DNA of 20,617 bases from a virus, in the IMG/VR virus record IMGVR_UViG_3300044516_000950, positions 1 through 20,617 of that record, one strand, 5' to 3'. A program made the position numbers and the translations under genes. Positions 1-6,791 of the stretch are shown piece by piece (position 1 is the stretch's first letter; every line of letters starts with the position of its first letter). The notes under the pieces are model-generated. The model saw nothing but the letters and a program-made list of their open reading frames with translations, ran no database searches and was not told the DNA's origin.

Positions 1-858
1 AGTGGATTGCGTCACATATTAAATATGGGAGATGTTCAGCCAGAAGCTGCATCAAGGTTGCTGTTTAGCGCCAAGCCAAGCGAAGTTAAGTTGGTGTATG
101 ACAATCTTAGTCCAGAAGGTAGGCGCAACGCTCAGTATGCAATGCTTGAAAAGGCTTTGAGCGATTCTATTAATCAAACCACGCTAGAACCTAGCGCGAC
201 CTTGGTGGAAAAAAGACTTAATCAACTTAAGAAGGACTCTAACATCTTTTTTAAAAACACACTTCAAAGGGACGAAATTGAAGGGTTGACCCGCATGCTT
301 CGACTGACATCGCCTGCTGTAGAGTTGCAGGCAGATCCAAATACGGGCCAGCGTGCAGTTGCGCCTATGGCTGCTATAGCGGCATTAGCTGGTCAAGGCG
401 CAGTTAAAACAGTAGCCGGAGCAACACTACTGGATCGAGTTGCTAGTTTTTACGAGTCTCCACTTGCACGCAAAATCTTAAAAGCTATTCCTAAAACGCC
501 AAAAGATTCACCAGAAGAATTTGCGCTGACTAAACGATTCATAAATGCATTTGAGATTTACAATGATCAAAAGTCCGTTGAGCAGCTTGAAAAAAAGCGT
601 ATTGCAATGGCATTTTTGCCAGACAATACAACAAATGAACAAATGCCAAACGGTAGTTTCATTAAGGTAGACAACAGTCTTGGATACAAAATGATCAAGC
701 CAACAAACGGCAAAATTAGATTATTTGATAAGACTGGTTCACAAGTTCCTGGAATTTTTAACGATGAAGAAACGGCTATAAAAAAAGCCACGAATTTAAC
801 GTATCGCGAAGTCATCCAACAAATTCGAGCAAAGGAAAAAGCATATGCCTCTGAATAA
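1..858 (+). CDS. C-terminal part of a large phage (probably virion) protein, truncated by the window edge
   Basis: The frame is open from the first base, so the gene very likely begins to the left of the window; the TTG at 7 and the internal ATGs look like internal codons. About 285 residues are visible. They are helical and charged, with an Ala-rich stretch around residues 118-140 (MAAIAALAGQGAV) and a Lys/Glu-rich C-terminus. The opening (LLFSAKPSEVKLVYDNL, then SPEGRRNA) resembles C-terminal regions of very large internal-virion or polyvalent phage proteins; that is recognition by style, not a proven homology. The DNA is clearly more AT-rich than the genes from 1.0 to 3.5 kb. Its stop overlaps the next small gene by 14 nt. 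Lying before the early genes, it would suit the end of a late operon. Confidence 0.6.
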   Translation, partial: SGLRHILNMGDVQPEAASRLLFSAKPSEVKLVYDNLSPEGRRNAQYAMLEKALSDSINQTTLEPSATLVEKRLNQLKKDSNIFFKNTLQRDEIEGLTRMLRLTSPAVELQADPNTGQRAVAPMAAIAALAGQGAVKTVAGATLLDRVASFYESPLARKILKAIPKTPKDSPEEFALTKRFINAFEIYNDQKSVEQLEKKRIAMAFLPDNTTNEQMPNGSFIKVDNSLGYKMIKPTNGKIRLFDKTGSQVPGIFNDEETAIKKATNLTYREVIQQIRAKEKAYASE

Positions 859-997
859 ATCCGCATCCGACAAAGCCTTTACCGAAAACCTTCGGCGCGA
901 ACTTGGTGCCGGCAAGCCGCAGAAGCAGGCTGTGGCAATCGCTTATCGCGTACAAAAGGACGCCGCTCGCCAACAGGCTGCCCGCAAGCGCAAATAG
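845..997 (+). CDS. Small conserved phage protein (50 aa), PLNK...GKPQKQAVAIA type
   Basis: This 50-residue basic protein starts at the ATG at 845, inside the 3' end of the preceding gene, and stops at TAG 995-997. It has the pattern of a widespread tiny phage protein: MPLNKS at the start, then FTENLRRELGAGKPQKQAVA, then a Lys/Arg/Gln tail. The core 'GKPQKQAVAIA' is the recognisable part. No biochemical function is known to me. It is too small for an enzyme; a role as a DNA- or protein-binding accessory is only a guess. The GC content rises sharply at its start compared with the upstream gene. Confidence 0.75.
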   Translation: MPLNKSASDKAFTENLRRELGAGKPQKQAVAIAYRVQKDAARQQAARKRK

Positions 998-1002
998 CTC
1001 TC

Positions 1003-1755
1003 ATGGCCAACATCACACGGAAGTGGAAACGCTTCCTTGCAGTCTCATGCAGCCACGGCTACATGGCCGACCAGGCTGTACTCAAGGAAGTCCTCCGCTT
1101 TCGTGACCGATGGAAGCCGGACACGGTGCTGCATCTCGGTGATGCCATCGACATGACGTGCCTACGAACCGGGGCGCTGACTAACGACAACGCCGACTCA
1201 GCGGTCGATCCCGAGGCTGACCTGAACGACGGTCTCGCGTTCATCTCCGCGCTGCGTCCACAGCACTACCTGCTCGGCAACCATGAGGCCCGGCTGGTCA
1301 CACTGATGAGTCACCCGAAAGCAATCATCTCGGCTCTGGCGACCCGCGTCTATCACCAGATCCACGACCGGGCCAAGGCGATCAAGTGCAAGGTGTACGA
1401 CTACAAACTTAAAACTGGCTTCGTTGGGCTGGGTGACGCTCTGTTCCAGCACGGTTACCTGCACAGCGAGAACGCGCTTAGGGACAGCGCAGAGCGCATG
1501 TGCCACGGCAGGTACACCAAGCTTGTCATGGGGCATATTCACCGTGTACAAATCGCTGAAGGACGGCGCATTAAAGGTGTGACTGGCTACTCTGTTGGGT
1601 GGCTCGGAGATCCCGAAATGGCTGGCTATGCGGAGAATAGGATTGCAACCACCGCTTGGAGCAGAGGCTGGGCGTGGGGCGAATATACTGACAACGAGAC
1701 AATTGTATGGCTAACAAAAGAACTAAAAGACGGGACGTTCAAGCTCCCGCTGTAA
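1003..1755 (+). CDS. Calcineurin-like metallophosphoesterase
   Basis: A 250-residue protein with the ordered motifs of the binuclear metallophosphoesterase fold: SCSHG (15-19, with Ser where the first Asp of DxH is usual), HLGDAID (44-50, the GDxxD motif), LGNHEAR (91-97, GNHE), QHGYLH and GHIHR (GHxH). Such enzymes hydrolyse phosphomono- or phosphodiesters using two metal ions. Phage members are often found near replication genes, but their substrate is not known. The changed first motif (Ser for Asp) could alter metal binding. It starts 5 nt after the preceding gene, with no strong ribosome binding site visible. Its 3' end overlaps the next gene by 49 nt. Confidence 0.85.
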   Translation: MANITRKWKRFLAVSCSHGYMADQAVLKEVLRFRDRWKPDTVLHLGDAIDMTCLRTGALTNDNADSAVDPEADLNDGLAFISALRPQHYLLGNHEARLVTLMSHPKAIISALATRVYHQIHDRAKAIKCKVYDYKLKTGFVGLGDALFQHGYLHSENALRDSAERMCHGRYTKLVMGHIHRVQIAEGRRIKGVTGYSVGWLGDPEMAGYAENRIATTAWSRGWAWGEYTDNETIVWLTKELKDGTFKLPL

Positions 1756-1964
1756 AGGGAGATTGGCTCACGCAGCTTGCGGAGAATCTGGAGCTACAAC
1801 CAGCACCTCCTGGATGGTACACGTTAAGCCAAATCGCTCAACATCTGAAGATTGGAAGAACTGCCACAAAAAGAATTCTTCTTGAAAAGAAGGCTATGCG
1901 GCAGAAGTTCTACCATAAGACTCAAGACGGCAGAATCATTCCGACCATACACTACAAGCTATGA
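1707..1964 (+). CDS. Small basic protein with a helix-turn-helix-like core
   Basis: An 85-residue protein with a very basic N-terminus (MANKRTKRRD) and a central segment, GWYTLSQIAQHLKIGRTATK (about 37-56), that reads like a helix-turn-helix: 'TLSQIAQHLKIGRTATKRIL' has the spacing of a recognition helix. It is therefore probably a DNA-binding protein of the early region. The start at 1707 lies inside the phosphoesterase gene; no shorter in-frame ATG would keep the basic N-terminus, so the 49-nt overlap is accepted. The stop TGA overlaps the ATG of the next gene (ATGA). Confidence 0.65.
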   Translation: MANKRTKRRDVQAPAVKGDWLTQLAENLELQPAPPGWYTLSQIAQHLKIGRTATKRILLEKKAMRQKFYHKTQDGRIIPTIHYKL

Positions 1965-2245
1965 CGCCCGAGGAAAAGGAACGCCAAGCGATCATCCAAC
2001 GCGCAAAGGACATTCTCTCTGAACACTTTGAGTGCGGCGAAATCCTTGTCCAGGCGCAGGATGAGCTGGATAGCGACAACACAAACCGCTACGAGAGCGG
2101 CTGGGGGAATCGTTTTGCTCGAGACATGCACATTAACCTAATGCACAAGGAAAGAGTGCTGGAACACTCATGGATAGAAGAGTGTGGGGATGAAGAAGAT
2201 GACGAGGACGACGACGAGGACGACAAAATAAAATCAAAAAAGTAG
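1961..2245 (+). CDS. Small acidic-tailed phage protein, function unknown
   Basis: A 94-residue protein beginning at the ATGA overlap with the upstream gene. Residues 1-70 are a mixed helical region (MTPEEKERQAIIQRAKDIL). Residues from about 71 are an almost pure Asp/Glu run ending in a short basic KIKSKK tail. Acidic tails of this kind occur in DNA-mimic, inhibitor and scaffold proteins, but nothing here decides between them. Part of the N-terminal half (ESGWGNRFARDMHINLMHKE) looks folded. The repetitive GAY/GAR codons of the tail create Ser-rich false frames on the other strand. Confidence 0.65.
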   Translation: MTPEEKERQAIIQRAKDILSEHFECGEILVQAQDELDSDNTNRYESGWGNRFARDMHINLMHKERVLEHSWIEECGDEEDDEDDDEDDKIKSKK

Positions 2246-2248
2246 TTG

Positions 2249-2278
2249 CGTGCAGACAAGCAACGTGTAGCTTGCACG
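2249..2278 (+). promoter_or_regulatory. Hairpin in the leader of the SSB-like gene
   Basis: Bases 2249-2253 (CGTGC) pair with 2274-2278 (GCACG), and 2258-2261 (AAGC) with 2270-2273 (GCTT), leaving a 4-nt bulge and an 8-nt loop. The hairpin fills the 72-nt gap between the stop of the acidic protein and the ATG at 2318. It has no T-tract, so it is not a typical terminator. A translational control role for the following gene is possible but untested. Confidence 0.35.
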
Positions 2279-2317
2279 GCATTCGGTGAATGGTTCATCG
2301 ATGAAACCTTACAAAAA

Positions 2318-2959
2318 ATGAAAGTAGCACAAATTAGTGATTTGGCCAATTTGGCCGACGGTTCAGTGATTGGTGAGATGCGGGTGACGATCAAGGCGAC
2401 GTTCCCGCCCAAAACTGGTGAGGGCAAGTTTGGACCTTGGCGCGTGCAGAACGCGATCCTTCAGGATGCAACCGGCGAGTGCAGGGCATCGTTCTGGATG
2501 CCAGACGAGATCGGCGACCTCAAGGGTCAGATGGTGACGCTTCGTTCACAGGCTGGCAAGAAAGGTCTTCAGGGCATCAGCGTGAAGACATCCTCGCACT
2601 CTGGTGAGAACGAGCTGAAGATCACCGACCAGTGCGCAATCATCGACGATGCCGGCGCAGCCGTCGCAGCAGCCGGACCACGCAAGCCGGTGCTGGCTTC
2701 GTCGCCGATCTCGTTGACGGTGGCAGACGCCAAGCGTGCGCTCTTCCAGGCGGCACAGCTCATGGCTGAAGCCATTAAAGCCGCAGAGTGGGTTGGTGGA
2801 CAAGCCAACGTCACGCCAGAGCAGTTGCAGGCTATCGCTACGTCACTGTTCATTTCCGCAGACCGTGCGGGATTTGCCAAGGCATTCCCCTCAGCGCAGA
2901 CTAAGCCAGCGGTAAAGAAGGAAGAAATTGAACTTGAGGAGGACGATCTCAAATGGTAA
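2318..2959 (+). CDS. OB-fold single-stranded DNA-binding protein (SSB-like)
   Basis: A 213-residue protein if started at ATG 2318 (preceded by an A-rich ACAAAAA). The in-frame TTG at 2246 would add 24 unlikely residues encoded by a hairpin, so I prefer 2318. Residues about 15-75 have the OB-fold pattern of RPA/SSB-like domains: VIGEMRVTIKATFPP, a loop, then VQNAILQDATGECRASFW (the 'LxDxTGxxxAxxW' signature). The C-terminus is acidic and ends EIELEEDDLKW, like the interaction tip of SSB proteins that recruits partners. It most likely coats ssDNA during phage replication or recombination; neighbours are a resolvase-like nuclease and a helicase. Its stop overlaps the next ATG (ATGGTAA). Confidence 0.7.
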   Translation: MKVAQISDLANLADGSVIGEMRVTIKATFPPKTGEGKFGPWRVQNAILQDATGECRASFWMPDEIGDLKGQMVTLRSQAGKKGLQGISVKTSSHSGENELKITDQCAIIDDAGAAVAAAGPRKPVLASSPISLTVADAKRALFQAAQLMAEAIKAAEWVGGQANVTPEQLQAIATSLFISADRAGFAKAFPSAQTKPAVKKEEIELEEDDLKW

Positions 2960-3144
2960 AGGCCAAAGATATTGCTGCAATGGCAAACGTCTCGCTTCAG
3001 ACCGTGCTTAAGTGGGCGCGTGAAGGGAAAATCCCTCATCACAGGATCAGCTCCCGTTGCCTGCGGTTCTCAATGGAGGAAGTCAATTACTGGCTAAAGC
3101 TTAAGCGCGATGCCCAAAATAAACAGCCGAGCCAAGGGGTGTAG
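2953..3144 (+). CDS. Excisionase/MerR-like helix-turn-helix DNA-binding protein
   Basis: A 63-residue protein with a clear winged-helix HTH pattern of the excisionase (HTH_17) type: VKAKDIAAMANVSLQTVLKW (2-21), then AREGKIPHHRISSRCLRF and the helix FSMEEVNYWLKL. This family binds DNA as excisionase, repressor or recombination directionality factor. No integrase is seen in the window, so a regulatory role in the early operon is more likely here. It overlaps the SSB-like gene by 7 nt and the next gene by 35 nt, which suggests one coupled transcript. Confidence 0.8.
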   Translation: MVKAKDIAAMANVSLQTVLKWAREGKIPHHRISSRCLRFSMEEVNYWLKLKRDAQNKQPSQGV

Positions 3145-3466
3145 GGGCGAACGTCTCTGGCGTGACATGCTCAGGGAGGCTGGCTTCACCGCAAGGCGGG
3201 GCCAGCAATTCTCTGGGGGATCTGACAGTCCAGATGTTATCTGTGACGAGTTACGCAGCCTTCACATGGAGGTTAAGTTCGTTGAGTCCCTTAATCTTGA
3301 GAAAGCCTGTGAACAGGCTGATCGAGATCGCGGTGTCAAGCCATACATCGTTGCTCACAAAAAGAGTCGTTCTTGTTGGAAGGTGACGATGGATGCACAT
3401 TTCTTTTTTGCTTTACTGCGAGAAGGAATGGACGCTTGCAAATCAGAGTACCATCCTATTTTGTGA
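3110..3466 (+). CDS. PD-(D/E)XK nuclease, Holliday-junction-resolvase-like
   Basis: A 118-residue protein with the active-site layout of the archaeal Hjc/VRR-type PD-(D/E)XK fold: Glu14 in GERLW, Asp42 in SDSPDV, and Glu54-x-Lys56 in HMEVKFVE, preceded by the basic MPKINSRAKGCRGE. Such enzymes cut branched DNA (Holliday or Y junctions) before packaging or during recombination. Length and order of motifs are normal for the family. It sits in an operon with an SSB-like protein and the helicase. The exact substrate is inferred. It overlaps the upstream HTH gene by 35 nt. Confidence 0.75.
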   Translation: MPKINSRAKGCRGERLWRDMLREAGFTARRGQQFSGGSDSPDVICDELRSLHMEVKFVESLNLEKACEQADRDRGVKPYIVAHKKSRSCWKVTMDAHFFFALLREGMDACKSEYHPIL

Positions 3467-3596
3467 CACCTGCCCCGCTGGATACTCCGGCGAGCAAGGA
3501 CTGGGAGATCCGGTCGCTGAGTGGTGTGACGGCTGGAGAGACAGCGCAATTCTCGGACGCGAGATCGGGAACGCCGCCAAGGGTCAATGGGCGTGA
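3393..3596 (+). CDS. Possible small Cys-containing protein (start uncertain)
   Basis: A 67-residue frame overlapping the resolvase 3' end by 74 nt; a TTG shortly downstream at about 3408 is another possible start. The second half (residues 22-67) reads like a real protein, with CDTCPAGYSGEQG, a Cys in AEWCDGWRD and the ending GREIGNAAKGQWA. CxxC plus a further Cys could bind zinc. Its TGA lies inside a 22-nt direct repeat that also holds the stop of the next small gene. Competing frames here are low-quality. Confidence is moderate because the N-terminus is unclear. Confidence 0.45.
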   Translation: MHISFLLYCEKEWTLANQSTILFCDTCPAGYSGEQGLGDPVAEWCDGWRDSAILGREIGNAAKGQWA

Positions 3597-3612
3597 CACT
3601 GGGAGAGACTAG
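3591..3612 (+). repeat. Direct repeat, copy 1 of 2 (TGAYACTGGGRGAGACTAG core)
   Basis: A 22-nt segment that recurs at 3778-3799 with two mismatches. It contains the stop codon TGA of the upstream frame and lies 16 nt before the ATG at 3628. It could be a duplicated intergenic junction or a protein- or RNA-binding site. Confidence 0.7.
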
Positions 3613-3627
3613 GATAAATCTAAAATT

Positions 3628-3783
3628 ATGACCACACAACAAATTACAGACAACGTGCAGCGCAGAATGGCTTCATACAACAAGTTGTTGAGCCAAAAGG
3701 AAATTACAGAGTTTGAATATGTCGAGATGGCCTACCGCATGATCGACTACTGGATGAGTGTGATTCGCGATCGGATGGCGTGA
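3628..3783 (+). CDS. Small helical protein (51 aa), function unknown
   Basis: ATG 3628 to TGA 3781-3783 encodes 51 residues beginning MTTQQITDNVQRRMASYNKL and ending WMSVIRDRMA. It is charged, Met-rich and predicted helical, without Cys or membrane segments. The gene is enclosed by the two copies of a 22-nt direct repeat; the second copy includes its stop codon. The upstream sequence (GGATAAATCTAAAATT) is AT-rich with a weak GGA. I do not recognise the family. Confidence 0.55.
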   Translation: MTTQQITDNVQRRMASYNKLLSQKEITEFEYVEMAYRMIDYWMSVIRDRMA

Positions 3784-3799
3784 TACTGGGGGAGACTAG
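3778..3799 (+). repeat. Direct repeat, copy 2 of 2 (TGAYACTGGGRGAGACTAG core)
   Basis: The second copy of the 22-nt repeat at 3591-3612, 187 nt downstream, differing at two positions (C/T and A/G). It again overlaps a gene's stop codon and precedes the next gene's short leader (3800-3847), which contains nothing else I can name. Confidence 0.7.
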
Positions 3800-3847
3800 A
3801 CAGCTTCTGCACCATGCAGGGGCGCGACTGCACAACGCGCACATCTT

Positions 3848-4411
3848 ATGAACATCAGCATCAATATAACATACGTTAGCGGCACCAAAGTCGAACTGAT
3901 TGTCCCTCTTGAAGAGCCGTGTCAGATCGTCAGCCAGCCAGAGTCACCCGTGACACCTGAGCCGGTGCAGCCCGCGCAGGATTTGGCCGACGCGATGGCG
4001 GGACTGCCTGTGCTCACGGACGAAGAGCGCGAATTGCTCAAGCCGTCCGGCAGACGGTACACGTCCGTGCAAGACATGGTCGATGAACTTAAGCAAGACC
4101 CCGAGTCAGGCAAAACGATGAGCCTGTACGACATTACCTTCGTCACTCAAGACGGCAAAGAGTGGAAGGTGCCGCCCGGGCTTATGAAAGACTTTATCAC
4201 CATTTACGGTGAGAAGACCGTTGAGCAGGAACTATGGAAGGCACACGCTTGGATCGAGGCCGACGTCCACCGTCGCAAGACCGCCCGCGGTATGGGGCGC
4301 TACCTTAACGGCTGGCTCTCCCGTGCATCGTCGATGGTGCGTACACCGATCAAGACCCTGCTTAAGCGGGACAGCTTACTGACCACAAATGGAACCCAAG
4401 AAAGCTGGTAG
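3848..4411 (+). CDS. Replication-associated protein with W...RRxxRG...LxxWL tail
   Basis: A 187-residue protein. Residues 1-22 form a short beta-like segment, followed by a Pro/Glu-rich linker (SQPESPVTPEPVQPAQ). The C-terminal part, from LMKDFITIYGEKTVEQELWK onward with RRKTARGMGRYLNGWLSRA, matches the tail often seen at the end of phage replication initiators and helicase loaders. A related module occurs in the gene at 6188-6496. It lies directly upstream of the DnaB N-half and overlaps it by 23 nt, so a loader or replication-organiser role is reasonable but unproven. No ATP-binding motif is present, so it is not a DnaC-type ATPase. Confidence 0.6.
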   Translation: MNISINITYVSGTKVELIVPLEEPCQIVSQPESPVTPEPVQPAQDLADAMAGLPVLTDEERELLKPSGRRYTSVQDMVDELKQDPESGKTMSLYDITFVTQDGKEWKVPPGLMKDFITIYGEKTVEQELWKAHAWIEADVHRRKTARGMGRYLNGWLSRASSMVRTPIKTLLKRDSLLTTNGTQESW

Positions 4412-5102
4412 GCGCAAGCCGGTGGAGCTGCCGCCTGACACGGTAGTGCCGACTGCTACTGAGGCCGAGCGAGGCATAGCGTCGATTGCGCTGAACCACC
4501 CCGAGGTGTTCCTTCACCACATTAGCGAGAAGAACTTCAAGGTGGCGGATATCTTTGAGCCGCTGAGTCATCGAGTGTGCGAGATCATCTTGCAGCAGCA
4601 GAGCCGCAACGCTTCGTCAGAAATTCGTGTGGTTTTCGAGAAGGTACGCGAGACGTTGCCGACGACCCAGTTCCATGAACTCAGCGAACTCTACACGCTC
4701 ATGCCTATTGCCGGCGCGATTGGCGAGCTTATCGAGATCGTCAAGTCCACGGCTAAGCGGCGCACCTTGCAGCATGTCGCGCATGAAGTGCTCATGGCGA
4801 TTGGCGACTCGACTGTGCAGACGCCGGAACTGCTCAGTGATGTCGTGATGAAGGTGGAGGGCTTGTCCCGGGAGTTGGCACCGCCAAAGGTGATGGATAC
4901 GAAGGCGCTCCTGCTCAATGCGCTCAACCGCTACGAAACAGGCGACGACGAGTCGATGCGGATAAAGACTGGCTACTCTGCTATCGACAATATCTGCCCG
5001 ATCAGATACGGAGACTTCGTCGTCATCGGTGGAGAGACCAAGTCCGGCAAGACGATGCTCGCACTCAACATAATTGCAAACCTAATAAATGAAACTAATT
5101 AA
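4389..5102 (+). CDS. DnaB-type replicative helicase, N-terminal half (through Walker A)
   Basis: 237 residues: a DnaB N-terminal helical domain (about 22-120, EAERGIASIALNHPEVFLHH and onward), a linker helix (about 121-165), then the start of the RecA-like ATPase: IKTGYSAIDNI, FVVIGGETKSGKT (Walker A 214-222) and the following helix MLALNIIANLINETN, where it stops. DnaB proteins normally continue for about 200 residues; the missing Walker B, H3 and arginine-finger region is found as a separate gene at 7027-7611. Family function: ring helicase unwinding DNA at the fork. The stop TAA (5100-5102) lies inside the next gene, which starts 14 nt earlier. No intein N-fragment is attached. Confidence 0.9.
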   Translation: MEPKKAGRRKPVELPPDTVVPTATEAERGIASIALNHPEVFLHHISEKNFKVADIFEPLSHRVCEIILQQQSRNASSEIRVVFEKVRETLPTTQFHELSELYTLMPIAGAIGELIEIVKSTAKRRTLQHVAHEVLMAIGDSTVQTPELLSDVVMKVEGLSRELAPPKVMDTKALLLNALNRYETGDDESMRIKTGYSAIDNICPIRYGDFVVIGGETKSGKTMLALNIIANLINETN

Positions 5103-5400
5103 CTTAACTCCGCACGATATCACCATCACTGGTTACGGTATCGTGGAACCCAGCGGTCACTCCGTCAAAGTGCATAGTCACCTGTCCAAAGTTGGCGATG
5201 CCGACGGTGTCCCCATCATGTGCTGCAAGGAGTCGAAAGTGTCGAACCTGCCCGACCCGATGGACGGTATCCTGTACATTGTCCCGGCTTACGTCAGAAC
5301 GTCGTTGCCGCGGCGAACCGATTTGGCTAGTCCAACAAAACTCATCCGCGACGAATCCGGCAGAATTGTTGGGTGCGGGGCGCTTGAAATCAACCCATAA
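5089..5400 (+). CDS. Conserved phage protein of the 'MKLINLTPH' family
   Basis: 103 residues with the pattern of a small conserved phage family: start MKLINLTPHDITI, a beta-rich middle, 'DGILYIVPAYVRTSLPRRTD' and the ending LIRDESGRIVGCGALE. Function is unknown; the all-beta pattern suggests a small compact domain. It is the first of five genes lying between the two helicase halves. Its first codons overlap the last codons of the N-half, and because the family normally begins MxLINLTPH, the ATG at 5089 is well supported. This means the coding content of the insert starts right at the helicase break. No Shine-Dalgarno sequence is visible; expression may depend on translational coupling. Confidence 0.75.
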   Translation: MKLINLTPHDITITGYGIVEPSGHSVKVHSHLSKVGDADGVPIMCCKESKVSNLPDPMDGILYIVPAYVRTSLPRRTDLASPTKLIRDESGRIVGCGALEINP

Positions 5401-5411
5401 CAAACACAAAC

Positions 5412-6191
5412 ATGAAAAACGAAATACACTACAACTGGGAAATGACAAAGTATCGGGCGACACCGGGCTTGTCTAAGCACAGCCTGGACGCATTTGCAGT
5501 CTGCCCGTCGTACTACAAATGGAAGGAGAGTCAGGAGTGGAAGCCGTCCCGCGAGATGGAACTTGGCACACTCGTCCACAGCTTGGCGCTGGAGGGGCGC
5601 TGTGACTACGCTATCGCTCCAGCGTGCGACCGACGCACGAAGGAAGGCAAGCTGACATGGGAGAACTTCTGCCAGGCTAACATCGGTAAGGTTATCCTCA
5701 ACGAGGACGAAGGGGCGCGTGTAGAGGGTGCCTGCGCTGCCGTGGAACCGCTGCTTGAGATGGTCACCGCCAACAAGGTGATCGAGGCGTCCATGTTCTG
5801 GGAGCGTGACGGTGTGCAGTGCAAGGGACGCCCCGACATGATAAGCGAGATCAAGGGCAGGCCAGCAATCGTGGACCTCAAGACAACCAGCGACTGGTCT
5901 AAGTTCGACCACAAGTTCTTTGGCTTTGGCTACGACAAGCAAGCCGCTTGGTACACCTACGGTCTAGAGCAGATCACCGGCCAAGAGGACATTGACTTCT
6001 ACTTCTTGGTTGTGGACATGCAAGCGCCCCATCTCAGTCAGTGGGTGAAGGCGTCGAGCGAACTCATCGACATTGCTAACCAGCAGCTCGACGTGACACT
6101 GTCGCAGTACAAGCTGTGCCTCGATCAAGATGTGTGGCCCGGTCCACCAACGATGCGCGTGATGCTGCCGCGTAGATGGGAGGAAGCATGA
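5412..6191 (+). CDS. RecE/exonuclease VIII-like PD-(D/E)XK nuclease
   Basis: 259 residues with hallmarks of the phage RecE-like exonuclease family: GLSKHSLDAFAVCPSYYKW near the N-terminus, LGTLVHSLALEG (His56 and Glu61 region), GRPDM (139-143, catalytic Asp142), IVDLKTT (Asp155-x-Lys157), and a C-terminal motif around YDKQAAWYTYGLE. Such enzymes chew 5' ends to give 3' ssDNA for annealing. The four Cys of Cas4 or AddB are absent. No RecT/Erf annealing protein is seen here. A start at ATG 5442 (MTKYRATPG) is also possible; 5412 is preceded only by an A-rich leader. It is the second gene between the helicase halves and overlaps the next by ATGA. Confidence 0.85.
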   Translation: MKNEIHYNWEMTKYRATPGLSKHSLDAFAVCPSYYKWKESQEWKPSREMELGTLVHSLALEGRCDYAIAPACDRRTKEGKLTWENFCQANIGKVILNEDEGARVEGACAAVEPLLEMVTANKVIEASMFWERDGVQCKGRPDMISEIKGRPAIVDLKTTSDWSKFDHKFFGFGYDKQAAWYTYGLEQITGQEDIDFYFLVVDMQAPHLSQWVKASSELIDIANQQLDVTLSQYKLCLDQDVWPGPPTMRVMLPRRWEEA

Positions 6192-6496
6192 GCGACGAAC
6201 TAAGTGACGCAACATTGCGAGATCAGATTTACGGGATGACGTTTTTAATGACTGACGGATGCACTCGCTGCCCAAAAGACATTCTTGATCTTGCCATCAA
6301 CAGGTACGGAGAAGAGGCTGTTTACAAAGAGATGCTGAAGGCAAAAAAGTGGTTGCTTTCACATGCAGCAAGACACAAGAAACGTAGAGTTTCTGGAATT
6401 GGATTGTTTTTGCTAAACTGGTTTGAAAGTGCCGCCTTCTTTCGTTTGCGCGACGCAGAACAAAAGAAAAACTCATACAACAGATGGGAGGACTAA
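6188..6496 (+). CDS. Small protein related to the tail of the 3848-4411 product
   Basis: 102 residues, started at ATG 6188 because a strong ribosome binding site (GGGAGGAAGC) precedes it and it forms an ATGA overlap with the exonuclease gene. The core, LAINRYGEEAVYKEMLKAKK followed by W, RHKKRRVSGIG and LLNWFE, aligns with the C-terminal tail of the gene upstream of the helicase (YGE..V..E..KA..W, then basic residues, G.G..L..W). It lacks that protein's N-terminal part. The DNA is more AT-rich than its neighbours. It is probably a replication accessory, with a duplicated or shared domain; the exact job is unknown. Third gene within the helicase gap. Confidence 0.65.
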   Translation: MSDELSDATLRDQIYGMTFLMTDGCTRCPKDILDLAINRYGEEAVYKEMLKAKKWLLSHAARHKKRRVSGIGLFLLNWFESAAFFRLRDAEQKKNSYNRWED

Positions 6497-6497
6497 T

Positions 6498-6791
6498 ATG
6501 AGCGACGATGAGATTAATGCGGCTATGGCTGACGCGATGGGCTGGCGCAAGGAAGATGGCGTCTATGTGTGGACGGCCAACGGCATAGACTGTACCTGCG
6601 ACGAATTGTGGGACTGGGTGAATGATCTCAACGCCATGCATTTGGCGGAGAAGTCGCTGAACATGCAGCAGTGGAGGATCTACCTGATGCATCTAGCCAC
6701 CTTCATGCAAGACATCTGCCATGCTACCGCAAAAGAAAAGGCGAAGGCGTATCTGAAAACGCTCGGTAAATGGAAGGAGGCGCAACCATGA
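6498..6791 (+). CDS. Phage ABA-sandwich domain protein (paralogue A)
   Basis: 97 residues from ATG 6498, chosen because GGGAGGA lies just upstream and the family begins MSDDEIN/MTDEQIN. Recognisable segments are MSDDEINAAMADAMGWR, DLNAMHLAEKSL, and TAKEKAKAYLKTLGKWKEA at the C-terminus, the usual layout of this abundant small phage family whose function is unknown. A paralogue lies at 7971-8312. Fourth gene in the helicase gap; it overlaps the next gene by ATGA. Cys residues in the middle (CTCDE) are not arranged as an obvious zinc site. Confidence 0.8.
   Translation: MSDDEINAAMADAMGWRKEDGVYVWTANGIDCTCDELWDWVNDLNAMHLAEKSLNMQQWRIYLMHLATFMQDICHATAKEKAKAYLKTLGKWKEAQP

Noticed and set aside
903-1106. 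Plus-strand frame overlapping the small conserved gene and the phosphoesterase
   Set aside because: It lies in a different frame across two well-supported genes.
2953-3144. Evidence for a prophage through an excisionase-like gene
   Set aside because: The HTH family is also common as a regulator, and no integrase or attachment site is visible in the window.
3373-3612. Alternative frame between the resolvase and the 51-aa gene
   Set aside because: Its translation lacks a protein-like pattern compared with the CxxC-containing frame at 3393-3596.
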